Shown here in pieces: positions 48,901-59,974 of a DNA stretch of 64,000 nucleotides; within the stretch, counting starts at the first letter, position 1, and every line of letters begins with the position of its first letter. The position numbers were made by a program, and so were the translations under genes. The notes under the pieces are model-generated. The model did no database searches. It was not told the DNA's origin and saw only the letters and a list, made by a program, of their open reading frames with translations. The DNA comes from Acanthochlamys bracteata (lineage: Eukaryota; Streptophyta; Magnoliopsida; Pandanales; Velloziaceae): assembly GCA_019914995.1 (NCBI GenBank), contig CM034142.1:1364001-1428000 (forward strand). Reading direction: 5' to 3'.

Positions 48901-51900
48901 AATCATTTCTTTCCAAGAAAGCATGTTCTCCTAAGGTTTTACCAATCAAAGCAAACGGTTGGATCAACCGGTAACACAAATCATGGCCGGGTTTACTTCA
49001 CAATGGTTTATGCGCCCTAGTACATAAACTCAAGCGCTCTTCTTCCTATTTCAAACACAATTTTATTTGGTATAGTGGCATATTCCAGTGGAAACAACAA
49101 TACAAAGCTCAAAGTAATCAAAATAACAACTTGACAGGGAATAACATAAAGATTAATATTCAAAAACACAGTTCAGAAGTCATTCTTGACTTACACAAGC
49201 TCTATGTATTCAAGTCCTCATCTCATTTTAATTCTATAAGGGCCACATCTTTCCAAGAAAACATATCAACCTAAGGTCATTTAATATCAAAACCAACTGT
49301 TGGATCAACTTATAACACAAATTTCTGCCCAATTTCCTTGGCTTATATTTCGATCATATAGATCTCACAATTTAATTCTTCTTTTATTGATTAATTTGTT
49401 CTTTATTTATTTCTTTGAATATTAAATAGAATTGTCCATAAACTTATCTCAAATTGCAATCTAGCTATTTTTTTATTAGACTAAATCTTGGTAATCAAAC
49501 TTTGTAATAATTATTTGATCAATGCTTCTTCTTTTCTTTTTCAAACATTAAAATGGGATCCTTGAATTGCAATCTTATCTAGCCTCTTTTTCGTTAGATC
49601 AACCTCGGTAAATTAAATTTTGCAATAACATTTATTGATGTTATCGGAAAGTTTCTGTTTGGGTTTTCCTCAAACTTGTCATTGTTAAAAATAGTCACAA
49701 GAATGCACATGTATGCTTGAAGATGAAAATATCAAAACTAGCCTTACTTATTAGGATGTTGACTTCATCTAGTTGGATAGACTATTATCTAAAATTATTA
49801 ACGTACCATTTTTTTTCAATATCCCTTTATGCTACTTGGGCATGGTAGCTAATATTTTTTGAAATATACACAAGCTCTAGTATGGTACTTCAGTACTATT
49901 GAAGTATTACCAAGTAGCCAAACAAGCTCTAAGTGTTTTAGTACCACGTTACTCTCCCCTTACCTTCCCAAACATATTTTGAGAAAATTTTGCCATGAAA
50001 TTTCAAATACCATGATGATTTAGAGAATACCATGATATATGCTAAAATATCACACCCATCCAAACAACCTCTATCTATGGTCATAGTCAACTTGACACAA
50101 CAGTAGTGGACAAATCAAAGAGCTGAACTTTTGATTTCAATTAGACAAACATGACAACCACCGACTTAATAATGCAACAACGAAGTTACCATTAGATCAA
50201 TTCTTTACAAAACACCATACGCAATAAGGAAGACAAGGTATAGGTTTCAAAGAATTGGGTGACGAAAGCTAGCACAATCATAAAATATTTCATCAATGAT
50301 AGACCATAATTGCAAAGAGTTTAAGTGGTTGCAATCCTATAACTTAAAGTATAAAGGTTATTCACAAAACTTAAACTTGAACACATTAGAATATAAATTA
50401 ATGTAGATCACTTAGCATAGAAACTATCTAATACAAAGTACAAAATTCAGTTCCTGACAAGGTTTTAGAGGAAAAGAAAAAGAACAGAGTTTGTAAAAGC
50501 TATATTCGTGTGTGAGTCTAATGCTATGATATCTATCAGCTATCACATAATAGAATTGTACCAGGCGAAACAAACCTCTTCAGGAGAAACAGGGACATCA
50601 TGATCAGCAGCCTTGGTTGTTGGTGTAATTATATTCTTGGGAAGCTTTTGATTTTTTACCATTCCTGTGAAAGAGATCATGCAATCATTAAAAATAACAG
50701 TATAACATAAGCGGAATCAGTGTTTACAAGAGCAGTCATCCAAGTCTCAGGTGCATACCATCAGGAAGGGTGTTGCCGCAATAATTCCTTGCACCCTTCT
50801 TGTAAACTGTCCACAGTGACGTATCTGTAGTACCCGTCACATAACCCCTAACTTGACACAGTTTAGATTTAGTTTCCAGATAAGTACATATTTAGTGTCT
50901 TGATAGTACAGTAGAACAAAGACATCAAAGTAGGACTGTGGCAATCACATCAACCCTATAAAGTTTTAATGTTGTTCCTACTGCTGATTACACTTGCCAA
51001 GTGCAAGTATCATTCAAAAAGAATAAAACAAAAAATAAAAAAATAGAAAATACAAGATGTACCACGGGGAGAGAAAGAGACGAAGAGAGAGAGATTGCTT
51101 CCACAACTGGATGTAAGATATGCTTACAAATTTGATAAAAATCTAAAATGACATTTGCAAGCATCAATACTAAAAACAGCAAAATTATGTATTAACATGT
51201 TTGATCAATGCTGCATAGTTGAATACTAAATGAAGGTAAGAAAACATCAGCAGCAGGTCAGAGTACATAACAGCCACCTACCAACAAATTCAACAGGAAA
51301 AACTGAGCACTTCTTAGCAATTGTCACATTTTTGTCAGGACAGGAAACCACAGCATTAGGAGTTATATTTTCAGCTTTGTTGAACCACCACAGACTTGTC
51401 TCATTAAGAACCTGTAAGAATTATAGACAGTACCAAATAATTATGCACAAAAACTTACAACTGACAGTTGCAACTTTATATAAGGTAGGGGGCAAAAACA
51501 GATTTGCAAATTACATTCTGCAGGTACCTTGAATTATAGAAACCATTACCAAAAGGAAATACGAAAAATAAGGAGTGGCCCAATAACACATTTTGGACAT
51601 AAAGTTAACGGAGTTAGTGCAGTGGCTGCAGGTACCTTGAATTATAGAAACCATTATCAAAAGGAAATACAAAAAATAAGGAGTGGCCCAATAACATATT
51701 CTGCAAATAGCTTAGACTTGATTTCATTTAATTCAATACAGAAGATGAATGTTTGATAGGTAAAGAAGTTGAACTACACCAGCGCTTAGCCTAATATAGC
51801 TGCAAGTTTGGAGAACTCTGCAGAAGTAGAAGATGAGATAAATTCATTCTATTTGTTCAGACTTTTAATAACTCCTCTTGAAGATAATCCAACTACTATT

Positions 51901-53805
51901 TTTTTACAAAAAAACATAGAATAATATTAGCAAGTCCTTGTTAGACTTACTCCATGAAAGAGCAGTTTTATCTAATTGTAGCTATTTTCTCAACAAGTTG
52001 TTAATGCTCTTTGTTTATTCTTGGAAGTATTACTAGAGAAATAAAAGGGTTTCAAGCTCTTTAAGTATGACGCTTCTATAGAAAATGTTCCCATTCATAA
52101 GGTACAAAATTTTCACTCTTCAAAGTGATAGTCCTAGGAAAATTTTATTAAAAAAATTTTTAAAACTATACCACACTGAAACTTTTAAAGGCTGAATCTT
52201 AAAGTGTAACTAGGCTTTAATAAGATCAAGCACAAGTTTATGTGCAAATCAAGCAAAAGCTAAAGACAAGTTTGCCAAGCCAAGGTCAAAAACCGCATGG
52301 ACCTTTCCAATGAAGCTCTAGTTCTAACAAATATGGTAGGAGGAAAGTTGTTCTAGTGCATTAACTTATAGAATGCGAGTCTTCTAGAAGAGAAGAAATT
52401 CTCTCATTTGTTTCCGAATCACACACTAATAATCATTTCCTTTTTACCTTATATCTCTCCATCCCCAACGTAGAAAGCATATGAATAAGGAAAAATATAC
52501 TACCACTTGGTCACAATTTAACATACACTGGATATGTCCTCTTTTAGTAACATCAATATTACAAAAACATTTCCCAGCACATAAATTCAATCAAGTTCAA
52601 AAAACTACAAAGATGAGATGCACAAAATACAACAATGGAAAACCTATAAATATTGCTCAGAGCAGAATTCCATTCAAGTAAGAAAATAATTTCAAGTCAA
52701 CTCGATAAAAAATGAACCGTGAAGAAAGAGAATGAAGAACTTGCTAACCAAGGACTTGAATATCAAAAATCACAGCATATGATCCAAATATGCGCAAAAA
52801 GTTTCCTAGCAATTTCTGTGCTAAGTACCTGTCCCTTGAAGGGGATTGAAGCAAGGACTCTATCAAAAGCACTCTGTCGATCAGTTGTCACCAAAACCAG
52901 GTACTCCCTGCTCTCATACACATCCCTAACCTTAACAAGTGAGAAGCAGAGCAAGCAATGAGATACAAGGAGATAATCAGAAAACATAAGTTCACACACC
53001 AATAATGCAAACGTCTTAACACCTAATTGTCAGATATAACTGAAAAAGAGCCGGATATCTACCTGAATGCAGAAAGGCACTTCCTTTCTTATAATTCACA
53101 TAAAACAAATATACAAATGGCTAAAAAAATGCTCTATCAACAAAACAATTCAACAAACAACCACCTCCATTTCCACTATAAATTCTTTTAAGTAATTCTA
53201 ATTTCCAAGCATTCTTGAAACCAGAAATGGTTAAGTTGGTTGCAACTGTCTAATATTATTTGGCATTTGTCAAAACTTTATCCTCATAAGTTGCGTGTGT
53301 GTGTGTGTGTGTGTGTGAGAAAGAGAGAGAGAGACACAGAAATCAGCAAGCATACAAAACCCCAAGTATTTTCAAAGAATTGAGAAAGGGTACACAAAAA
53401 ACTCCATAAGAACACGAATACTATTGAATCATGCACCGATCAGGAAGAAACGTGTGACCGGTCAAAAGAGCATGAGAAAAAGACCTTGCCCTTGGACTTG
53501 AGTTTGAGTTCTGGAACAGTTTGATCAAGGTAAGTCTCCGACAAGCAATCCCTTCGCTCCGCAGCACGGATCACTTCATTACGGTGATTAGGGTCAGCAG
53601 ACAGAACCAAAGCATCAATTTTTCGCCCGCCACCCTCGCTGCACTGCACCGACACCGCACCAGCACCGCCACCGCTCCCTCGCTTGCTAGACATCGGTAT
53701 GCGGCGGAACTCTGGAAGCTGAAATGAAGAAGAATTGAGATGAATTCTTAGGGTTTTGAAGGAAGGGGTTTGCATGGTGATTGCCGGCATGGAAAGTAAG
53801 CTCAT
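34574..53805 (-). CDS. PUR7: SAICAR synthetase (phosphoribosylaminoimidazole-succinocarboxamide synthase), 12 exons over 19 kb
   Basis: The enzyme joins CAIR and aspartate with ATP to form SAICAR, a step of de novo purine synthesis in plastids and mitochondria. Exons: 53805-53485, 52930-52829, 51411-51282, 50851-50759, 50664-50576, 44064-43984, 43491-43402, 43139-43050, 35288-35238, 35160-35114, 34776-34719, 34630-34574. All are GT-AG; the sum is 1209 nt (402 aa), close to Arabidopsis PUR7. Residues 1 to about 60 are a Ser-rich transit peptide. Core motifs: GKVRDVY (106-112), TTDRQSAFD (122-130), [16 protein letters not shown] (signature 1, about 177-192), DTKYEFA (284-290) and [15 protein letters not shown] (about 298-312). 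The C-terminus is [14 protein letters not shown]. Two classical signature positions differ (final Ser is Thr; Gly after KYEF is Ala), both mild changes. No break was found. Confidence 0.96.
37269..37541 (-). mobile_element. Fragment of a plant non-LTR retrotransposon (RTE/LINE reverse-transcriptase C-terminus)
   Basis: The minus-strand frame reads [20 protein letters not shown], then [24 protein letters not shown] and HRCELL.ISLTKG sequence. This matches the well-known C-terminal tail of plant RTE-type polyproteins (EMRMLRWMCGHTRxDRIRNE ... REARLRWFGHV ... RRCE). Only this tail was recognised, so it is a 5'-truncated or decayed copy. Confidence 0.8.
39249..42690 (+). mobile_element. Degenerate Ty1/Copia retrotransposon, pol region
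   Basis: Translated fragments appear in the right order on the plus strand, broken by stops and frameshifts. They are gag-pre-integrase ([29 protein letters not shown], about 39380-39530), integrase ([11 protein letters not shown] near 39716; [12 protein letters not shown] near 39850), reverse transcriptase (about 40700-41310, with YADDI at about 41275) and RNase H to the 3' end (about 42130-42680, with KHIEIDYRF and [17 protein letters not shown]). No gag was found at the left and no LTR pair could be defined. The element is dead. Confidence 0.85.
39254..39282. repeat. Poly-T run (~29)
   Basis: An uninterrupted T run stands at the left edge of the recognisable Copia pol sequence. It may be a retrotransposition scar or simple slippage. 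Confidence 0.8.
42950..42984. repeat. (GA)n microsatellite
   Basis: About 17 GA units lie in intron 8 of SAICAR synthetase, about 70 bp from the 3' edge (plus-strand sense) of exon 8 at 43050. Confidence 0.9.
45001..45267 (-). mobile_element. Copia-type gag N-terminal fragment
   Basis: The 88-codon minus-strand frame starts [15 protein letters not shown] and contains [20 protein letters not shown]. The latter fits the start of plant Copia gag proteins (L.GSNYAIWSRSM..AL). No further gag or pol sequence follows on the minus strand, so this is a short fragment. Confidence 0.6.
48355..48412. repeat. Low-complexity C-run and A-run
   Basis: A pyrimidine-rich stretch with ten Cs is followed by a run of about 16 As, inside the tandem array. 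Confidence 0.85.
48660..48885 (-). mobile_element. AT-rich short element, family A copy, inserted in the tandem array
   Basis: In reverse the core is ATAAGATCTCACGATGTAAA. It interrupts one unit of the ~330-bp tandem array, which gives a natural empty-site comparison with the other units. Confidence 0.7.
51513..51705. repeat. Two-copy tandem duplication of 108 bp in a SAICAR synthetase intron
   Basis: Copies start at 51518 and 51626 with ctgcaggtaccttgaattat. They share 'gaaaccatta.caaaaggaaa' and 'aaggagtggcccaataaca' with only a few differences, so the duplication is fairly young compared with the other repeats here. It lies about 100 bp upstream (minus-strand sense) of the exon at 51411. 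Confidence 0.9.
53296..53334. repeat. (TG)n and (GA)n microsatellite
   Basis: About eleven TG units are followed by GA units, in intron 1 of SAICAR synthetase. Confidence 0.9.
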
Positions 53806-54560
53806 CGCCGCCGTGAGAGGGAAGAAAATTGTTCGCTGAAATTATTTTTCTTTTTCTTTAAATTAGTCAAAGCGGTCAAAAAGCGTTTCTTTTTTTTTTT
53901 TTTGGCAGTTTACAATTTCGTCCACAGAGTTTGACGAATTAGTTTTTAATCATATATGAGTTCCATTAGTTATATTGTTAAATAAGAAAAAATGACCGCT
54001 TCGCTGTTCTTCCGTGTCTGTTTTTCCTCCGCTAGTGCGCAGCATAGATCACGGATCCAATCAATCCAACGCCAGCTGTAAGGTAGCTGTCCAATTCATA
54101 AAATGTTCCGCGATTTATCGTGAGCCACTAGAACTTGGACTTCAACGACAATCTTATTTGCACGTTGGGGCCATAATTATTTTTGTTATTATTAAGTAAC
54201 TTAGTGCTTATTTGATGGTACATTTCATGTCAACAGAAACGTAGTGTTTGAGAATACTTATAAAATAAAATTTTTCTAAAATAAATGATATTTTTATTTT
54301 TTTTTAAAAATAAGTTTTATTTTTTACTTCAAAAAAAAATATGTAATAAAAAGATCTCGTTACGTAGAATTTTTCTAAATTTTTAATAAATTTTTTAGAT
54401 ACTTATAAAATATGTATTGGAAAATGAAATGAAAAATTAAAAAATATCTTTAGTGAAACGCTCAACCAAACGGGCTCTAATGATTTCCATTCCATTGTTA
54501 AGTAGCGGTCAATCTCATTCTAATTTGGTGTTAGTTATTTAAATTTCATTGTTAAGTGAG
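53806..54560. other. SAICAR synthetase 5' flank and intergenic sequence
   Basis: The stretch just above 53805 is the 5' leader and promoter of the minus-strand gene. No clear TATA box was singled out. An AT-rich short-repeat copy lies at about 54235-54480. No other gene was seen. Confidence 0.6.
54235..54480 (+). mobile_element. AT-rich short element, family A copy
   Basis: The start is 'agtgtttgagaatacttata', the core is AAGATCTCGTTACGTAGAA and the end is 'gaaacgctcaaccaaacg'. This is one of the best preserved copies. Confidence 0.7.
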
Positions 54561-54740
54561 TTTGAGTATGTTACTTCAGCAAGGAACTGGTTGTTCCTCT
54601 CTTGAAGTGATGAAGGAGAATAAAAATTGTAATATTTATTACTTGGTAGAGTTTTTTCTATGCTGCTAGCCGCGATGGGATTTTACTCTTTCCATTATTT
54701 GGAAATAATTCTCTTACATAATTCTTTTATGTCTTTTTAA

Positions 54741-55598
54741 TAGGAATAGCAATATGGGTTGATGGGTCAGTTTCGAATCGACCCATTTAATAATCGGATC
54801 AAATTCGTTCAACTCTAACCCAATCTATGAATTTATACGGGTCAAAATTGTCAATTCTAACTCAACTTACTAATAATCGGGTCAAATTCGGATCGATCTA
54901 TTTAATAATTAAACTTACTAATTATAAATTTTATATTTTTAAGTTTCAGTGAAATTATAAGATCAGTTCGAATGAAAGTGCATGATATTTTACTGACGAG
55001 ATATAATTATGTCCGATAAAATATGCATTCCTTAATATTTTCATCGGTCCTTACAATATAAAAAATATATATTATTTTTATTTTTTAAAAATATATGATA
55101 ACAGCTGAAATTTATGATTATAAATATATATTAATAATTTCGATAGAAATTTTGATAAATATATCTATCTAACAAAATTTTCACAAAAATTTTTATACGA
55201 AATCTAAATTCGTCATTAAAAATATCTACATAGTAATATTTTCGATAATATTATAACTTTCATCTTACACTATTTTATTAAGGTATAAAAATAAAGATTA
55301 ATTATAAATATAATATAATTTAATAGTTTGTAAATAACTATTATCGATTATTTTTATTGCCAATATTTTATTATACGGTAAGAAAAAATCAAGAATTGTT
55401 CCTTCAAAAGATGACATTTCGGATTGGTGGATCAATTTCGGATTAACCTGGATCGACCTATTTAATAATTGGGTCAAATTTGTTCAACCCTAATCCAACC
55501 TATATATTTATACGGATCAAAATTTTCAACCGTAACTCTGATTAAACAGGTCGATTTTGGGTTGAATTTTCGGATCGGATCATATATTGCCACCCCTA
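54741..55598. mobile_element. Non-autonomous hAT-like element inserted in the Copia 5' LTR
   Basis: The ends are inverted: TAGGAATAGCAATATGGG at the left and, read from the right, TAGGGGTGGCAATATATG. Subterminal 'gggtcaaattcg' and 'gacccatttaataatcgg' blocks are shared by both sides. The flanking 8 bp are ctttttaa (54733-54740) and ctttttga (55599-55606), a target-site duplication with one mismatch. TAGGGGTGGCAA ends with 8-bp duplications are typical of plant hAT derivatives. It has no transposase frame. Confidence 0.85.
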
Positions 55599-57514
55599 CT
55601 TTTTGAGTTATTTTAACTTTTCCTTTAGTCTTCTTTTTGGATTGCAAGATGTGTGGGTGCACATTTTATATTGTTTTCATTGTGCACTCTTTAAGGGTTA
55701 TTCTGCCTTACGTGATACCAAATTATTTCATTTTCAATAAGTGATATCAAAGTCGTCAAAGATCTTGTGATTGCAACTAAGTATGAAATCGAAAAATTCA
55801 ATAGAAATAACTAGCTATTATGAAGGATAAAGATGCTAGCAATTTTTTGATAGAGAACTACTCTGCTATATTGGTCTAGTGGCCTTTCAACATCTCCAAA
55901 GAGGGTCGATAAATATGGAGTGAAATTTTATAGTGAATCTCATATTACTATCTATATGTTGCCAAATATTTCTGAGACGAAGATAGCAAGCTAGAATTGG
56001 AAGAGCTGGAGAAGTTTTATACCACAAGGTTACTAAAACATGTTGTCTTCTTGTGAAAAAAAAAGCAATACTTCTTTAGATAAGGAAAATAGCATCCCCT
56101 ATTAGCCATATTAGCACTTTGCAGGCTTCAGACTCTTAGTTGATGTCACTAACATAGATAATAATACTTGCGAGTATGCCTTAATCTTTATTCAGAGTCT
56201 CCCCAACTTTTACAATCATATTATTAATGCAAAAATGAATCAATTTTCAAAATTTCTTCACTTTAACGTGTTTACTGCTCTTGTGCTTAAAAAAAAAATT
56301 GCCTCAAGCACACATAAGAGCTTGTGTCAGATGACAACAAGCACAAGCTCTATTAGTGGCATAACTAAGATCGAGAAAGAGAAAGAAGCATATACCTTCG
56401 ATGGGAGCAACCAACTCAAATGGCAAAAGAAGGACAAGCAAAAGTTAAAGTGCTGAGATTGCTGGAAGTTCGAACACTCTAAGAATGAGTGCAGCACACT
56501 TGGTTCTACTACTTATTGTAAGCTCTATCCCAACCTTATATATCTTTAAGACTAATTCATAGACTTCTAATTGGGAAGAGCTAGGTGTCTCCTGATCGGT
56601 CATATATAAATAATATAGAGTACTTGCCTCCCCTATGAAAAAGCACCACGAATCTCAGACATTCGAATGCACAAACGAAAAAAATGCCTTCGCTACCCTA
56701 GAGAAAGATCTACCAAACTTAAGTTGGTGTTGCATGATGCACTCCTTGTAAAAAGGTAACTTCGTTTCTTCAACACTTATTGAAATTTTAGTCACAAAGC
56801 ATTTTTGAATCCTCTTTCGAGATATGACCTAGATGTGCTACACTAGCATAGTGTCTTCCTCTAGTATGGAACCGTCTAAGAGGTGCCTATTCTTAGGTTA
56901 AGAAATTCCACTATCTATAAAATGATTTTCAATTGGGACGTGATTATATGAACCAACTATAAAGAGTGTAAAAAAAGTATAAAATTATGATGTAGGCACC
57001 GCTTCTACAAATAATTATTGTAATACCAAAGGAGAAGCAAGTGAAGAATGACTCAATTCTAAAGGCTTGTTAGAGTACGAGAGAGCGACACCTAGGTCTT
57101 TGACCATTAGGCGCTCAATTTAGAAAAGGAAAGCATATGGGCAGTATAAGGACATCTTGCGAAGAGCATATCTAATCTAAATATTTAATAAAATTTCTAA
57201 TGAGGATGAAGAAGCATTTACTCTTAAAAACGCCTTCCATAATTTAGAGATTGCCTAGTGGATATAAGTAATGTAGGAGGAGCTGCAGAAACTTCACATA
57301 AAATATATAGGAGCTAGTACTATTACCCCAAGGACAAATGACCATTAAGAATAGAAACAATCTAAATGGTCCTTAATGTACTATCTCCATTTAGATCAGC
57401 TCGATATCAAAACAATATTATTGCATTGGAATTGAAGAAAGAAATCTATATGCACTAGTTAGATCAAGCCTTTAGTGAGACAAGCAAGAAAGACTTAGTG
57501 AATATTTGTGAGTG

Positions 57515-57745
57515 ATAATTGAAAAAGTGTTTTTCTAAAATGAATAAAATTTTTAGAAAACGAGCTCTATTTTTTGACCTAAAAAAAAATAATAATAAGA
57601 TCTTACGTAAACTTTTTCTGTACTTTCTAAATTAAAAAATTATAGAATATTTTAGAAATTTATTATTGAAAAATGTGAAATAAATTTGTTAAAATAAAGA
57701 GAAGAAGTTAAGGAGATAATAAGCACGCCCAAATATAATCTTAGT
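57515..57745 (+). mobile_element. AT-rich short element, family A copy, nested in Copia
   Basis: The core AAGATCTTACGTAAACT follows a 'gagctctattttttgacc' block. It lies inside the body of the Copia relic, so it inserted later than that element. Confidence 0.65.
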
Positions 57746-59974
57746 TTTTTGATGAATAATTTTTTTATGAGTTTAAATAAGCACCATGGTATTAGTTATA
57801 AGATTTAATTCTTACATATGGAGCATTAAATACAGCAAGCCGACATCAGCCTCTTATGCATACATTAAGTGATTCAGAGAAAATGATTTTTTTCATCTTA
57901 GTACTATATATGAATGATATGCCTCTAATATGTCTAAGCATAAAATGCATTTAAAAATTGAAGGTTAAACTAGCTATTCAATTTAATATAAAAGAATTGG
58001 GACTATCAAATAAGACTGTAGAGACGAAAATATGAGTGAATTGAGGTAGCATAGAAGTTCGACTGTCTTAGACGAGCTACTTAAGAAAAGTGATGCATGG
58101 TTTTGCATGTATGAGAATAAGTTGATGCCTACCACTTTCTCCCATTAATCTCAACTATTTTCTCGATTGTGCCTAACTATGAAAAGGAAAACATAACCAT
58201 ACAAATGGGATGTCTAGAATATCATATGCATCAGTAATAGAAAGCTTAGTGTACGCCATTTTATGTTCTTAATTAGACATTATGTAAGTAGTGGGAGCAT
58301 TTAGTAGATATGGCGTGCCATGTCCTTTAGCATTGCAAAATAGTGAAGAGAATCCTCAAATACATTAAAAGATCTTTGATGTTGCTCTGTATTGTAGAGG
58401 AGAACAATCTATGATTAAGGGCTTTGTGCATGTAGACTTTGTTGAAAATTTCGATGGATGATGATCCACTAATAATATATGTGTACTCTTGTAGGTGGAG
58501 TTTTGAGTTTGAGCTCGAAGTTGCAATCCATAGTTGCAATTTCTACAGCAGATGTTGAGTATATGGCAGCTACTGAAGCATGCAAAAAATCTGTATGATT
58601 AAATGACTTATGGAGGAACTCAGACACAAGAAAGAGATAATGTTTCTGTTTTGTGACAACCAGATCGTCTTACATTTACTAAAAATCTAGCTTTTTATAC
58701 AAAATTAAACACATTGAAGTCAAATATCAATTTATTTTTGAAATAGTAGATAGTGAAAATATCTAATATTTAAAATTTATACCAAGAAGAATTCTGTCAA
58801 TGCAATGATGAAGCCAATTACTCTTAATAAGTTTAAACTATGTAAGATCCTATACGGTCTGATAATTGGAAGCATAAGTGGTGGTAACGACGGTCACAAG
58901 AATACGGAAAGGACACCTAAAGAAGTAATGGTGTTGAGAGAAAGCCAATAAAGGCAAGAGGCACAATGAGAGTATGCTATATATATACATATTAACTCTA
59001 CTTGCACTATTGTTCTAGTTTTTAATACCTCTATAATTTGATACTTTTGTATAGACTTACTTATTTTCTTGAGATCCTTTATGAAGACATTGTAAAGCGG
59101 AATTAAGTAGGATGTCGAAAATAATAATAAAGCCATGTAATAATGAACTTATGAAGAAGTTTGAGCAACTTACTCTCAATGATGGTAAGAAGCTTCGACT
59201 TCAACCGACATTGATACTAAGAAGCAGAAGAATAACAACATACAATTAGCTAAGTCATCAAGATGATGCTAGAGCTTAAATAGCATGTCTCAACAAATTA
59301 TATGCTACCGAAATAGAAGCTTCTAAAATAAACTTATAGCTGACTTCAAAAAGAAAAGTCATGGACATATATCAGCTACTTGTTTCACCTAATTGTGTGG
59401 TGCTTTGGCTAACTTCTAAGATATTTCAACAGTTCTGATGATGCTTGAGGAGAGATCAGGTGAGGAGATAGCAATGAGATCTTTGTGGAGTTTAATCATG
59501 AGTTGGTGAGCTTGAGGTGCTTGTGCTAGCTGGGAAAGAGGAGTTTTAGCTGTTTTGACCAACAATGGAAGAGCCTTTGGTGCTAGCTTGAAACTAGTTA
59601 AAGGAGTTGTTGACTAACTTTAAGAACATCTATAAAAGTAAGCAACCGAGCTCATTTTGTAGTAGAAGAGAGTTGCATCAAAGTGTATAGCTTGCGTTTG
59701 GTGTAAGTTAGCTATTGCTCTTCCAAAGTGAAGGGTGTCAATTTTATTACTTATTAGTGTAGCTTTTTGTGTGGTGGTTGTTCGTGGACTTTACTCGCTT
59801 AGCATTCAAGAGTGATTTTCTCACATAATTCTCTCTATTGTTGTGTTTGTTATCCTTTTTTTTGTTTATCATTTACTTAAATTGCAAGATCTTTGTGCAC
59901 TTATTTTGTATTATTTTTACTGCACAAGAGCGTCTCTATATAGAATGATATCAGATTATACCATTCTCATCAGT

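Larger units (their letters stand above)
47230..49360. repeat. Degenerate tandem array of ~330-bp units in a SAICAR synthetase intron
   Basis: Six copies share, in order, a 'tttcaccaagaaatcaag' type block, 'aaacatatt.tcctaagg', 'caatcaaccgtaacacaaa', 'agcactct..tcctatttt' and 'agagtgatcaaaacc'. The first block lies at about 47363, 47719, 48003, 48337, 48911 and 49251. The long spacing between copies 4 and 5 (574 bp) is explained by an inserted AT-rich short element and a short homopolymer-rich stretch at 48355-48412. Confidence 0.8.
44065..50575 (-). other. 6.5-kb intron 5 of SAICAR synthetase with repeats
   Basis: The intron lies between ...[10 protein letters not shown] and [11 protein letters not shown]. 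It contains a Copia gag-like fragment (45.0-45.3 kb), a tandem array (47.2-49.4 kb) and an AT-rich short-repeat copy (48.66-48.89 kb). Near its two sides (about 44.60 kb and 49.92 kb) are 'acttgtttgacac' and its approximate inverse 'agccaaacaagct', together with repeated 'accatggta' motifs. This could mean that much of the intron is one large, old inverted-end element. Confidence 0.75.
54560..59970 (+). mobile_element. Very degenerate Ty1/Copia retrotransposon with recognisable LTR ends
   Basis: The 5' LTR (about 54560-55740, interrupted by another element) and the 3' LTR (about 59690-59970) share blocks such as 'attactt..tag', 'gactttactc'-like, 'tctcacataattct' and 'ttgcaagat...gtgcac'. After the 5' LTR comes 'gtgatatcaaagt' (about 55741), close to the Met-tRNA primer site TGGTATCAGAG. 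Coding remnants with many stops follow: a zinc knuckle KC*DCWKFEHSKNEC (about 56447-56492), a reverse transcriptase piece (LYMNDMPLI, FNIKELGLS at about 57900-58010) and RNase H (SKLQSIVAISTADVEYMAA near 58515). The first part of the LTR could not be delimited. Confidence 0.8.
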
